A DNA stretch of 64,000 nt from Omphalotus guepiniiformis. Taxonomy: Eukaryota > Basidiomycota > Agaricomycetes > Agaricales > Omphalotaceae. A model generated the notes under the pieces. It was not told the origin of the DNA and did not search any database. It was given only the letters and a program-made list of their open reading frames with translations. This document shows, piece after piece, positions 1 through 10,804 of this stretch. The first letter of the stretch is position 1, and each line of letters begins with the position of its first letter. The translations under genes and the position numbers were made by a program. The DNA lies in assembly GCA_028554645.1 (NCBI GenBank), contig JAQOOI010000009.1, forward strand, positions 173,217 to 237,216, written 5' to 3'.

Positions 1-791
1 TCGCAGCAAGATTTCTCCGAGTATTTCTTGAGGTTCGCCCTGTTTGTTGAAATGAAGGTAGTGAGAACGGGCGCGAAAGATAGCCAGTGTAGAACTCACA
101 TATGTCTTGAATCTATACATCAAAAGACTTCCTTCCCTCAACTCCAACCATCGACTTGTCCAGCTACCACAATGTGTGACTCGGAATCTGCCATCGCGTT
201 TGAGTTTAACGAGCCCGCTCCTTAAGATTTGAACGTCCTTCATTGCAGGATTCTACGAGTCAAGTCCGCGTCGTGAAGATTCCAGTAAGAGTGAGATGAA
301 GGGAAAAAGAATGCGGCGTGAGAAGAGTTTGAACTCTAATGTGGGTATATGCGCAGAGGGATGAGCTCAAAGGTGGGTTGTTCACCCTACTTATATCATG
401 TTGTTCAGCGAGACTGCGGCCAGAGGTAACTAAACATGGAGCGAGCGGGAAAAGGTTGTACGTTGCTTGACATTGAGCGGGTTGCTTTCTCAGCGTGTGA
501 ATGAGATGAGTTATCATATATCACCGTCGGAGTCAGTGAGGTTCTCGGACACGTGGCTTCGATTGTCTTGCTCTTCATGAAGGGCTCATCAAAGCTTTTC
601 ATTGAAACATAAGTAAGTAGGGGTACATGGTAGTGAAAAGACTGTCGAACGGAAAACTAATGCATACAGTAAATAAATGAATGAATGAACGTGGTCAGCT
701 CCAAGCACTTGCTAAGCTGTTCTTAAAAATACACCAGAAACGAGAAATAATAAATGCTCAAAGCCGCAAAGAAAAGGTCGGGGTCATCAAA
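1..791. other. intergenic, no supported gene
   Basis: Short open frames occur on both strands but overlap each other, lack recognisable domains and show no convincing splice pattern. I see no gene, RNA or repeat that I can support here. The right part is the 3' flank of the minus-strand membrane protein gene. Confidence 0.5.
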
Positions 792-2228
792 TCACTCCCT
801 CTCCAACAACCTCAAAGGACTAACCGCCAACCGACATAGTCCATATAAAACCACACAACAAAACACCATAAAAAACACAACAAACCCCACTAGCACCAAG
901 AAAAGAATATTATACCAACGGAACCTCGAGTCTTCCTCCTTCGAATGTATCTCATCCAAAGATAACAAGCTCGACGATGGAGACGGAATCGGGTCTTTTT
1001 GAAACCATTCGGGTGGAGGTAGAGGACGTTTCCGAACAGAGAACGGTGAAGAGGGAGGGAGTTCGCGGGGAAAGGAAAGAGGTCGACGACGGAATGAGTT
1101 ATCATCTGGCCAGTCGATCTCTGTCGATGTTGGTGATGTCGGTTCAGGTGTCGGAGCACGAACAGACAAAGGAGCAGGACGTTTACGCCTTGATCTAGTC
1201 TGCCTCGGGGGCGTGATATTTCCCAGGACAGCCGCTGGAGGCGGAGACCTCGGAGAGGTCGAGGGTGCATTAACAGTTGTTCGTGCGCGAGCGACACTGA
1301 CCTTAGACTCGTCCATTGTCATTCGCCTAGGCACCTTTTTCGGCGCCACTTCAGCGATAGAAGGTGGTCGCGCAGGTTCAGAAGTAACACGAACGAGAGG
1401 TGGGCGTGTAATCTGCAAACGACGAAAACACAAAGTCAATACATGCACACCTGAAACCAAGCACTATTTATTATACACCCACCTCCTGTGGACCAGAACC
1501 CTTAGTCGAAGACCTAGACAATCGTCGAAGTCGTTTCGGTAACGGAAACGTAGTCCTCCTAATCTTACTGAGTATAGGGAGGGACAGTGAACGGCGCAAT
1601 GGTATTGACAACCGAATCGGGGATGATGATGGTGATGAGGAGAATGATAGGTATCGCCGCCAACGAGGTCTTTGGGGGATTTCGGGCTCGTCGGATGATG
1701 AAGGAGGTTCAGCGCTGGAGTCGACATCTTCATCATCGACTAGTGCTGAGGTATCATGGTTTGTGGGTGAACACATCTCAGGCTTCCGTGTAGGAAGTAG
1801 ACCAGTGAATTCGAGAAATTTCTCGATTTCCTAGATGACGGGGTCGGCCAGTCAGCACCCACAACATCAACACGGATTGAACTAATTTCAAACTTACTGC
1901 TTGTGTCTCATTGGGCCCGTACAATTCGGACTAGATTAGGAGTCAGCTCGAATCACAGAACACCGAAGTACAAGTAACTCACATTTTCCGGAACCTCAGA
2001 AACATCAGCGCGCTTTGAAGCATTTTCAGCCCAATACTTTCGTCCTTCAACGTAACTATCAGCCATCATCTTCTGCATCATCTGCATACAAGCAGCATCG
2101 ACTTCATTCGAAGGCATGTATTTCTGTAAAAGCCAAAAGTCAAACGACATTAGAATACCGCGCAGTGTAAGACGGAGAACCGTAGAAAAGGATGTGGGCA
2201 CGTACAGCAAGAGGGACGATGCTACCAT
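792..2228 (-). CDS. hypothetical membrane protein, multi-exon
   Basis: I do not recognise this protein. Four coding exons join in phase with GT-AG introns: 1983 back from about 2228, 1898-1930, 1483-1830 and 792-1412. The first ends before a GTGAGT donor, the second is an 11-codon mini-exon, and the third is acidic then Ser/Arg-rich. The last exon is Pro/Ser/Arg-rich and ends in a strong hydrophobic helix (ILFLVLVGFVVFFMVFC) close to the C-terminus. The N-terminus is also hydrophobic (VASSLLLYVPTSF). The start is uncertain: ATG at 2228 gives about 415 aa, but the frame is open further upstream and an acceptor at 2123 could mark another intron. A disordered basic middle between two membrane segments suggests an integral membrane protein; its function is unknown. 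Confidence 0.55.
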
Positions 2229-3318
2229 CAGTATAGCAAGGAGGAGTGAACATCTTTTAAGGATAAATTTGACGCGAAGGAAGGAGAGGTTGAACAAAAA
2301 CTTGATATGGACTTGAACCGGAAGCGAGTGCGAGTGCAAGTGCGTGTATAGCGCGTTATTTACAATGAATGCGACGTCCGAGGAGGCTAAAGAAGCTTGT
2401 CGCACGCAGAGAGCTTTAGAGTTTAGAGTACTGAAAGTGGGGGGTAAGAATTCAAGACGGTGGGTAGCTTTCGAGTTCGAGTGGGGGCCACCAATGCCAC
2501 AGGTGGCCATAGGTTTTAAGTAGGAAGTAGAGAAGTGCTATGTCGGGGCGCGCTATATTAAGGAATAAGCAGGTCCACTGCATTGTCCAGTCAAATGTAG
2601 CCCACTAGACAAGGTCGGAGTTTGAAACTAGGATTGGTTTTCGCAAAAATTGTGAGCCACGAGGCTCGGAGGCTCAGGGTCGTTGGTGGTGAGTGGCAAC
2701 TCGTGTTGAATTTTTGAAACGCGTTGGCGTCTAAGTAGAATAGCCACCCGTGCCCGTGAAAGAAAATCGTATCGTATTCGTAAGTTCCGACGAGAATAAC
2801 TACGAGAATGTTGCTGGGTCAATGCGCAGACGAGCTTCATGCACAACGACGAAGAACAGACATGTTATACTTCAACGCAAAAGATATTCGAGGATTTCCA
2901 GCTATGCAAATTCGCGCCCAACAGATCGACGTCGACAAAACTGCCAGGTACTGCCAGGTTCGAACACGACGCATGTTGATGGCGGCGATACAAGACAAAG
3001 GGGATGTCGGCAAAAGCCGGAGCCATGTGGCAAGATATGTGTTGCCTGTAGGCAGAGGTCTGACTCTGAGGCCCAAGAGGCGTTACAGGAGAGTACAGGA
3101 GTCGCAAAACCTGTCGCAAACGACTAAACCCATGATATAGTAAAGATAGCCAAGTAGTAATGTACAGAAATACAAAACAAAAAAATGTCTACACATGATG
3201 TACAAAGTCCATAGAATAGAATAAGGTCCCCCAACATACTGACATTTAGGATAACCCACCGCCTTTTCATACAAGTCTCATCGCACAACGCACGAACTCT
3301 TACACCCACGAAAATCGC
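2229..3318. other. intergenic, no supported gene
   Basis: Several overlapping 60-125-codon frames exist on both strands around 2750-3140, but none has a recognisable motif, splice signals or a convincing start. I regard them as chance frames. The stretch separates two minus-strand genes and holds the promoter side of the left gene and the 3' end of the glycosyltransferase. Confidence 0.4.
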
Positions 3319-5380
3319 TCAAACCTTCCCATCGAAACGATCCTCAAGAAGCTGCGCAACCGCAGGCCCATGAACCGGTATATAATTCTCCTGAAAACCT
3401 TCAGGATACTCAACCGTAGGTTCATTCGGATGCGTGTAATGCCTGAAAACGGACCACCAGTACAATTTTCAGCTCTATCACTTTCAAACATGAAAACTAG
3501 ACTGAAAACACTCACGTATCATTCCAAACTGCAAAATGCGACATTCCCAACGCACGTGAAGTCCAGTGATAATCGTGTGCGAATCCACCAGGGTAAAATA
3601 TCTCGATGACGGTTGATACACGAGTGGGTGGCATGAATACAAGATGAGTTAGACCTATGAAAAGATAAACTTTCTTAATGGAGAGCCCTAGAACACTGAC
3701 AGACTCGTCACTGACCGTTTCCGTGAACGCCTAACAAGAACTGAAGAACGCATATATGAGTCAAACCTCCAGTATTACACTGGAAAAAGCAATACTTACC
3801 GTCGTCCTCGAAATAACCTGCAACTGCTCATCCTTCGACAACTTCTCCGCCTCCATAACATTCAACTCCCACCCTCTCCTCTCACATACCTCCCTCAACG
3901 CACTAACCAAACCCTCATGTGACAAATCAGTCAACTTCCTCCTATTACCACCCTGTCGACTGATATACGTCACAACAACCTTCTTCGGCATCGGTAACTC
4001 CAACTTCACATTCAACGAATCAACCAAGAGCTTATCCTGCGTGCCTCCCAACCCACTCTCCAACTCCCTATAACTCGCCGTAGCATCACCTGCTCCAGCA
4101 AACCGTAAAACCGCATCCCGAACAGGTTCCCACCATCCACCCACCCTCTCGCCTCTGAGTTGACCTAAATTACGCATATACTCCCAAGCTTCGGCTGCAG
4201 TTCGCTGAGTATGACTACCACACATCTGTCCTTTAAACGCTGCGGTTCGGTCTACCAGCAATACAAGCGGGAAATGCCATGCTCGATCGCGTACCCCGCC
4301 AGGACCAGCATTCGTCGCAACCACACGATCGTTCCAATCTTCTTCATGCTCGACAGTCAAACCAGGATACGCAGATCGTAAAAAGTACGCGTTAAAACCT
4401 GGGTTATCACGCCATCCATCTGCATTAGAATGAATGAAGATAGCTCGCTGTATCGGAGGTACAGATTCATGATGCAAGCGGAATGTAGAGACATGAGTAG
4501 AGGTCGGGTTGGTAGGGTATGCATTCCAGTTATCCGAATTCGAACTTTTAGCTAGATCGGGTATCGTGTCTTGAATTGGGGAAGAAAACGCTCCATGCCA
4601 GAACGCTTGAACGCCAAAGAATAGTTCGGCGACAAAGTGATAATAATGCCGTAGAAATTGTTTCGGATCATTGAACAGGACCTGTCAAATATGTTTCATG
4701 GTCAGATGAACGCAATATGTCAAGGGTTAGAGTTTAAAATAGTAAAGACTTACGGTATTTCCATCAACCGTCAGGATATGGTTTCGCTCGCCCTTCGTGA
4801 AATCCCCACCCCATCTCCTACTCGCAAACTCCGGTGTGATGAAATCCAAATTCTGCTGAGTTGGCGCTCTTTTCGCTTCATTGTCAGGATCGCTATTGGC
4901 CTCTACACCACTACTGGTCATCAATGTAATATCGGGGAATGAGCGATTCGGCGAGAGAATATACAACGTCCCGTTAGACATGTACAAGTTTCGAAAAAGG
5001 GTGAAACCTGGCGCATGATGAACGATAGATGTCTGAGGTAACTCTTCCGCGAGCTCGGCGAATTGGGAGTTCAGCGAGGAAATCTTTTGCGGTGTCCTCT
5101 CCACCGGTTGTATCCTCGTCACAGGGTCTGGCGGGGGTGGAAGGGGTTTGAGATCCGGAGGTGGGATGTCGTGCAGATGAGCATTTATAACGAAAGATTC
5201 GGATTCTGTACTAGGCGAGCTGAAGATTGTCGCGAATATGTGCATGAAAACCGCTCCTAGTAAGAGAAGCATGGCATCTCTGCGTGTCATTGAGTGTCGG
5301 AAGATAGACATGGTGGTGGGGGATAGCTGTCTGAATGACCAAGAGGTCCTACGGAGGGTCGTGCGAGAATGCCGATACAC
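3319..5380 (-). CDS. GT61-type glycosyltransferase (DUF563), type II membrane protein
   Basis: Five exons join in frame on the minus strand: 4754-5380, 3800-4681, 3716-3740, 3654-3516 and 3319-3442. All have GT-AG introns and the model gives about 598 aa (575 if the ATG at 5311 is used). The N-terminus has a short basic tail and one hydrophobic helix (MLLLLGAVFMHIFATIF), as in a Golgi/ER signal-anchored enzyme, then a Pro-rich stem. The catalytic half contains the GT61 landmarks: a VTYISRQGGNRRKL segment, then GVHGNGLTHLVFMPP encoded across the 25-nt third exon, then VIEIFYPGGFAHDYHWTS. This family includes xylosyl- and O-GlcNAc-type transferases, so transfer to secreted glycans or glycoproteins is likely. 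Substrate cannot be read from sequence. The short exon 3 is easily missed by gene finders. Confidence 0.85.
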
Positions 5381-6245
5381 GAATTGAAATAGGATGTATA
5401 TATATATGCTTCAGAACCAAAGACAGTTAGATTTGGTGGCGAACCTGGAAGGCTGAAGCACCTATTCAATTACGTGAGTTATACAGATTTGCAAAATCGG
5501 ATCAAAGAGGGAGTGTAGCTTCAAGCCACTTTGGATGCGAAAAACATACCTCTGAAGAAATGCCCGCTCTTGCTTGAAGAGATGGTAGATGGTGGAAGAG
5601 GTAGAAAAAGAATGAGAATGAGAAACCGCAGACTAAAGTAACACGGCAATGAGACGCCGTGCAACTAAAACTTGTGTGTCTAAGATTCTGAGATTTTAAT
5701 CATCTCTGATTTATATATGAGTGCACTGAGTACGCACACAATTCGAAGCATCAGCAATACATCAGCATCAGTATCGACAGCTTCTTTCCCTCCTGCCAGT
5801 CTTTTGGGCCAGGAACATATCTGCGTTTGGGTAATTCTGGCATCCACATGTTCAAAAGACTGGACTGGTGATGCGAGAAATTCGTTTTAAGAATAGAACA
5901 TCCCAACTTTGGAAGCGTACGGATTCCTAGACTTGTCTATGTTCGGAATCATGCTATGCAGGACACTGGCTTGAAGATATTAGACTTGGCGGCTGTAGTA
6001 CTTGATTCACTTCGTGGAAGGAGAAGAGAGACAGGGTGCGTGGCGGTGTCATACCCGAACAGTTGCCGTTGCCGGCCAGAAACTGTTCTCAGGCTGTCGA
6101 CTGCGATTCTCCGAGAACCTCTATTGACTCTAAAGGACCAGATACGAGCCGGAATCAGACTAAAAATCAGCATCTTTGTAGCAAGTGACAATATTCTTCC
6201 TCCTTTGATCCTCATCAACACCATTCGAGAAAAGCTTACGTCATT
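5381..6245. other. intergenic, upstream of tRNA genes
   Basis: This is the 5' side of the glycosyltransferase and the left flank of the tRNA pair. It contains a short TA repeat near 5395-5405. Opposing ORFs of 91-98 codons at 5949-6252 overlap each other completely and show no domain or splice evidence, so I do not call a gene. Confidence 0.45.
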
Positions 6246-6338
6246 GGCCTGATGGTCTAGGAGTATGATTCGTTGTTAGGGTTAGGGTTATTTCTCACTG
6301 TTTCGACGAGGTCCCGGGTTCAATTCCCGGTCAGGCCC
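6246..6338 (+). tRNA. tRNA-Pro (AGG) with a 21-nt intron
   Basis: The acceptor stem GGCCTGA pairs with TCAGGCC, the T arm holds GGTTCAATTCC, and the A box reads TGGTCTAGGAGTATG. The anticodon loop is TTAGGG followed by the intron at 6282-6302 and T38, so the anticodon is AGG. Removing the intron leaves 72 nt, the usual tRNA-Pro length, with discriminator C. A T-run follows at 6339-6343 as a Pol III terminator. The anticodon loop plus intron contains TTAGGGTTAGGGTTA (6276-6290), which matches the fungal telomere repeat. Confidence 0.92.
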
Positions 6339-6345
6339 TTTTTCT
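6339..6345 (+). terminator. Pol III T-run after tRNA-Pro(AGG)
   Basis: A run of five T residues lies directly after the tRNA 3' end, as expected for RNA polymerase III termination. Confidence 0.7.
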
Positions 6346-6425
6346 CTGTTTAGCAAAGCATAATCTACAGTATCGTCGCAGGTTTTATGACTATGAGTTG
6401 CTAAAATGAAGCCCCTGTTAGTGTC

Positions 6426-6528
6426 GGCCTGATGGTCTAGTAGTATGATTCTCCCTTCGGGTATTGTTACCTAAGCACTATGTGCTTACGATTGGGAGAG
6501 GTCCCGGGTTCAATTCCCGGTCAGGCCC
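6426..6528 (+). tRNA. tRNA-Pro (CGG) with a 31-nt intron
   Basis: It has the same acceptor, D and T arms as the neighbour 88 bp upstream, differing mainly in the anticodon arm and intron. The anticodon stem CTCCC pairs with GGGAG, and the loop TTCGGG-T is split by an intron at 6462-6492. The anticodon is therefore CGG. Removal of the intron gives 72 nt with discriminator C. The nearest strong T-run is at about 6547-6557, so the trailer would be longer than that of the first copy. The pair looks like a tandem duplication with anticodon divergence. Confidence 0.92.
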
Positions 6529-7118
6529 TGCTAGCCGTTGTGGAACTTTTTTTTTTTACGTTTGCGACGCGTTTTTCATTCAAGTAATGAGAGTATCTTT
6601 TTGATCTCAGAAGCTCTGCTCTGCAGGCGGCTCAATGACCTTGATTTAGCGGTTGTCGATTTTTCATCAGACGCGTTACGTAATACGATAATATTGGCTC
6701 CCGGCTTGATTCAAGCCGCAGTCGCAAATCTTTCTCTGCACTATCAACGTTTGCTCAGTGACTGGCACAGTCAAAAACCTGAAGTTACAGCCAGACATCT
6801 TCTTGGTGCCGCTATGACACTACAAGTTTTCTGATTTAGAATGAAGGGTGGACATCAAGCGTAGCCTGCCATCCGGCCTATTGTGGTGAACAATGCGATT
6901 TCAAGAACAATAGAAAGTCGAGTCACAATGAGGTTCAACGAGTGGCCTGGCGTATAAAGTGCCAAGGCGCCAAAGACAAAGAAATCAATCACTTGTGCGC
7001 ATATCCTAGGCTCTAGAGACCCTTTTTGCAGCTTTTGCAGCTTTTTTGCTCATTCAAACCTCCAAACCTCTTACGTGTCCGCTGTTGCGACCGTCCCCCA
7101 AACACAACTATACATCCC
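6529..7118. other. intergenic, pheromone 1 upstream region
   Basis: A T-run at 6547-6557 can end the second tRNA transcript. A 98-codon open frame at 6538-6834 has no recognised domain and is not called. The right end holds the TATA box and ACAAAGA site of the pheromone gene. Confidence 0.45.
6953..6982 (+). promoter_or_regulatory. pheromone 1 core promoter: TATA box and HMG-site-like ACAAAGA
   Basis: TATAAA lies at 6953-6958 and ACAAAGA at 6976-6982, about 140-165 bp before the pheromone ATG. HMG-box pheromone-response factors of basidiomycetes bind ACAAAG-type sites, so this may be a pheromone response element. The motif is short, so this is tentative. Confidence 0.35.
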
Positions 7119-7322
7119 ATGGATATCTTCACTACCTTTGATATGTCTATCTCAGACCCCGTTACATCCAGTCTCGTGTCCGACCTTGCTCTCATCGAAC
7201 CATCAACGACACTATCAGAGTCATGGTTCTCACCTTCCCCTTCCCCTTCCGAATACCTGCCTCAAGACATGGAGCATTCACTCGGGTCTACAGCAGAAGG
7301 CGGTTACTGCGTTATCGCATAA
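7119..7322 (+). CDS. lipopeptide mating pheromone precursor 1 (CVIA)
   Basis: The intronless ORF encodes 67 aa starting MDIFTTFD and ending GGYCVIA, a CaaX box for farnesylation and carboxymethylation. Basidiomycete pheromone precursors are short, acidic and Ser-rich, begin with Met-Asp, and are cut about 10-14 residues before the Cys. Here an Asp-Met-Glu-His site precedes a 12-residue tail, the same arrangement as precursor 2. The start is chosen by homology with precursor 2, not by the upstream in-frame ATG at 7026. The gene lies at the left edge of the receptor pair, converging with receptor 1. Function: secreted lipopeptide that activates a compatible STE3-type receptor. Confidence 0.9.
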   Translation: MDIFTTFDMSISDPVTSSLVSDLALIEPSTTLSESWFSPSPSPSEYLPQDMEHSLGSTAEGGYCVIA

Positions 7323-8311
7323 CAGTCCTGATACTTATTTGATACCCCCTGCTGCATTTGCCTAAACGTATGTCGTGCTCCTCTTGCTCAGCATATCGAC
7401 CAATGTCTAATTGTTTTTTTTTCGCGTTGTGCTCTAAACTGACGCTAGCGTCTGACATTTGAAGCTATCTTTATTCAATTCGTGTTTCTCGTGCGCGGTG
7501 CGCGGGGCGCAAGCTTGCATATGCGGCCTTTTATCCCTCCAACTTGGCACAGTCCAGTTTATGCTTTGATACTTATTTATGCCCTTTGGGTTCGGTCCTG
7601 GCAGGCGGCTTCGCTGCTCTCGATACCATTTCTCTCCTTTTCAATTCGATATTCTTTTGCGCATGTTCTGTACTTGAGTCGTGTATATACTTCGCGTAGT
7701 TCACTCTTTGTTGTATCATTTCTCGCTCTACCTTGTACTATGTATGGATACCCACGGTTTTGTGAAGCATTCTTCTCAATCGTCATAGGAATGGCAACGC
7801 GCACGAATGAGAGACTCGGCAAACGTTTGACAAACGTTCTCGCACACGTATCTCTACTTGAATTTTGTGTGTATTTGGGAACTGGCCAATCTGTATTGTG
7901 TCTGCGTACAAGTTGATGGACGTGTATGTATGCACGACATCACCGAACACATCTTAGGAAACAATAGGAAGAGAACAATGCCAACTGACCATTATGGCTC
8001 AGTCGGGAAGCCAAAACACAGCTCCTCTCAATCACCCAAAGTACTTGAAACTCTTCTAATAAATATAAATATTAATGCTTTAAATACAGTACCACTAGTA
8101 CGAGGAGGACTCCTAACAAGATTAACCTACGTACTACTACATAGCGATGTCAATAATGGATACAAACATACAAAGAAAAGGAAAGTGCACACAAAGCCAA
8201 GAGTATTTATGCAACAAAAAGAGAAAAGGAAACAATAAGCAGAAGAGTCAATCCGCAGTAATACATAGGCATATATAAGAAAAGAGAATATTCCCCAACC
8301 CGGCCCCGCGT
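7323..8311. other. intergenic between pheromone 1 and receptor 1
   Basis: This is the 3' flank of two converging genes. A 144-codon ORF at 7482-7916 and a 126-codon ORF at 7858-8238 have no recognised domain and are AT-biased, so I treat them as chance frames or UTR. Confidence 0.4.
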
Positions 8312-9920
8312 CTACAAAGGACGAAGAGACTGCAAGTAGTACGACTGGTACGTAGGTGCAGGAGGATATGCGACTTCGTTTTCTAGAGGGGGTGGTTCAT
8401 CGTTAAGGTCTACAGTGTGAAACGAAGAGCGGGAGGGCTGGTAGCTGTGATACATCGAGCCTGGTGCTGTGATGAGAGGACGAGTGGATGAGGCGCAAGA
8501 AAAGGAGGTGTCCGGAGTGTATGGTGCATTCATATCGACTGGGGATTGGAAAGGAATGAACTTGGGCGTTGTAGCGTTAGTGAGAGTCTGCTGCGAATCA
8601 CCAGTGAAGTGAGCGACAACGGGAGGACGAGGAGGAATGGCGTTCATCGCGAGACCTTTAGAACTTGAATGGAGAATCGAGCATGAGTAGGTTGAACCAA
8701 CGTCAAACCAAGGATACACTTACTGAACAGGTGTCTTCCTATATGAAATACCAAGCTTGTTACAAACCCACTGGAACCCCAAATCGTAGTTCTTCTTCGC
8801 CTCTTCCGCAAACCCAAAGAACGCGAAGAAAACGAAAGAGCAGAACACAGGAAGCCAGTGATTGATTTCAATCGAGACACGCTCTACGCGATCGCTCTGC
8901 CACTCGGACGCTGGTATGAATCGTACCAGGGTAAAGTCGTGAGTGTCAGACCACGAGGAGAAGGGTTCCAAAGCGGTTCTGGTAGCAACGATGATAGCGA
9001 AAACACCAAGAGGGGTGTTACACAACATATCCACGAAGACAAGCAACATTAGACGGAGATAGGGGCTTGCTTTGAGTGAGGAGTTGGCTGGCTTCATTTG
9101 ATTGAACTGTATACGCTTGAAATAAAACCTGCGCAAGGTTAAGGCTAATACAGTCCGTACTATGAGCAGATAATTCACAATAAGGAATGAATTGCTTACC
9201 GGAATAAATGAAGGAACAGATGCCGATGAGGATAGGCCACATGAAGAACAGGAAATACGCGGCTAGGGTATTGAAGGTAGCAGGTATTGAAGGTAGCAGG
9301 TTCGCAGCCTACGTTTTCCAAGATATTAAACCGGTTGGGCTGAACAATGACGTCTATGTAGAGGGTCAGAATGACAGAGTAGGACGAAATGAAAAGCTAC
9401 TCACGTAGCACCATGACAAGGACCGGCAGACCAAGAACTATGGCCAGATCGATCATTGCATTGCGTCGTTTCTGGTGGAATGACACGTCAAACGTCGTTC
9501 TGGGACAGAAGTGAATCACACTAACCTCGTCCGGAGTTGCTGAGTGCCCTTGAGTAGCAGTGAGACCATACAATTGGCGACTAATAGCGAGGGTTGACGC
9601 TGGAATCCCAATACTTGCGCCAATGATGATCTGGGCCGCTGTAACGGGGACAGGTCAGAAACTATACGGTACGAAAGCGCTAACGAGCAAAACCGAGACG
9701 TACAGATATCACACCAAACCGGAGCAACATTATTCACATTCCCGGCCCAAACGAGGGAGTTAATGAATTCAACGAGAGAATACACTCCCGTTGATATCAT
9801 ATACGCACATGTTCCTATATTTCCTGCGCGGAAATGCCATGGAAAAGGTATGAAGCTTACTACGAATGCTAAAAACGAAAGTATGGGGTAGAGCGGGAAA
9901 GTGGGGTCGGTTGAGTGCAT
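8312..9920 (-). CDS. STE3-type pheromone receptor 1, frame-disrupted in exon 4
   Basis: Six exons on the minus strand: 9704-9920, 9526-9638, 9405-9471, 9200-9353, 8724-9159 and 8312-8663. Signature residues include IPFPWH, WCDI, ISRQLYGL and a PLGVF helix, giving the seven-helix class D (STE3) GPCR with a Ser/Pro-rich cytoplasmic tail. Exons 2 and 3 have exactly the lengths seen in receptor 2 (113 and 67 nt). Exon 4 is 154 nt here but 138 nt in receptor 2: a 16-bp unit (9267-9282) is repeated directly at 9283-9298, just before helix 5, and shifts the frame. Without it the product would be about 440 aa. As read, the receptor is truncated after helix 4. It may be a real null allele or an assembly error. 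Confidence 0.88.
9267..9298. repeat. 16-bp tandem duplication inside receptor 1
   Basis: Two perfect adjacent copies of GGTATTGAAGGTAGCA. Sixteen is not a multiple of three, so the second copy changes the reading frame of receptor 1 exon 4. Confidence 0.95.
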
Positions 9921-10804
9921 CGTTGAAGGAGCGAGCAAGGGAATGTGTGAGTGTAGGGTAAAACATGCTGAGGGAGACGAGTTTTTATGTATGAATGACG
10001 GTCCACACTGTGAACCTCATCACCTTTACCGAGGATGTTGTACCAAGAGAGGGGTGGCGATTTTGTGGCCCACCCGGACAATAGAATACTCGGTCGGAGC
10101 TAAAGGGAACACAGGAGGATATCCTAAACATGGAGGACAATGGAGGATACGGGTCATGGAATCGATACTTCAAGTGAATTTTCTGCCAGACATGTTTTGT
10201 CAATTCATCGAAATTTGGAACCTTCGACTCAAACGAGGAACTGTAACCATTAGTGCCTCAAGCAACGTTAGCAACTATTAGGATGGATTTTGGTCGAACA
10301 CACACCAAGAGTTGACGGTGATTATTTGCACAACCGCCATGCAAAAGCACCAGTCAAATTTCTGTCTAGCATTTGGTGACAATAGATTGAACAATAACTG
10401 AGTCAACAATGAGTTTTTTGAGTTGGCCGGCCCGCCGATAAGATTACGCAACACAATCGCAAGACGAAGCAAAATAAATTTCCAAGTTCGAGTTGCAACA
10501 AGATATGCATCTATGTATGCGCTTTTTCGTTATAAATACATGTTATAGCTAACGTGATAAGAAGAAATAAATGACAGAGTAAGGAGCGAAGGCGCTACAA
10601 TGCGCCTGCATGTAAAGATTAATGCTACACTGGGGTGTGAAATACAAGAGAATGATAAAACGCGAAATCGAAACCAAAACTGTTAAAACTGCAAGTCAAT
10701 GATTAGACTAGAATAGTATGTACTTGTCGTGAATAGTCAGTCCAAGCTGACTATGGAGAAGAGGCGTCCGATGTCATGAACATCATAGAATAAGGGGAAA
10801 TAAA
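9921..10804. other. intergenic between the two receptors
   Basis: This is the promoter side of receptor 1 and the 3' flank of receptor 2. A 126-codon plus-strand frame at 9901-10281 overlaps the receptor 1 start and has no domain. I looked for a third CaaX pheromone here and found none that I could support. Confidence 0.45.

Noticed and set aside
28..602. Overlapping short ORFs on both strands
   Set aside because: No domain, splice pattern or composition supporting a gene.
2750..3140. 110- and 125-codon plus-strand ORFs
   Set aside because: They overlap each other in different frames and lie between two genes; no recognisable motif.
5949..6252. Opposing ORFs of 91 and 98 codons
   Set aside because: Complete overlap on opposite strands, no motif; likely chance beside the tRNA genes.
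6276..6290. TTAGGG repeats as a telomere remnant
   Set aside because: Explained by the tRNA-Pro(AGG) anticodon loop and intron; only two and a half units.
7482..7916. 144-codon ORF after pheromone 1
   Set aside because: Hydrophobic but without start context, domain or homologue known to me; probably UTR or intergenic.
9240..9353. An extra intron that would remove the 16-bp duplication in receptor 1
   Set aside because: GTAGGC...CCCTAG could be read as an intron but gives the wrong phase, and receptor 2 encodes protein across this stretch.
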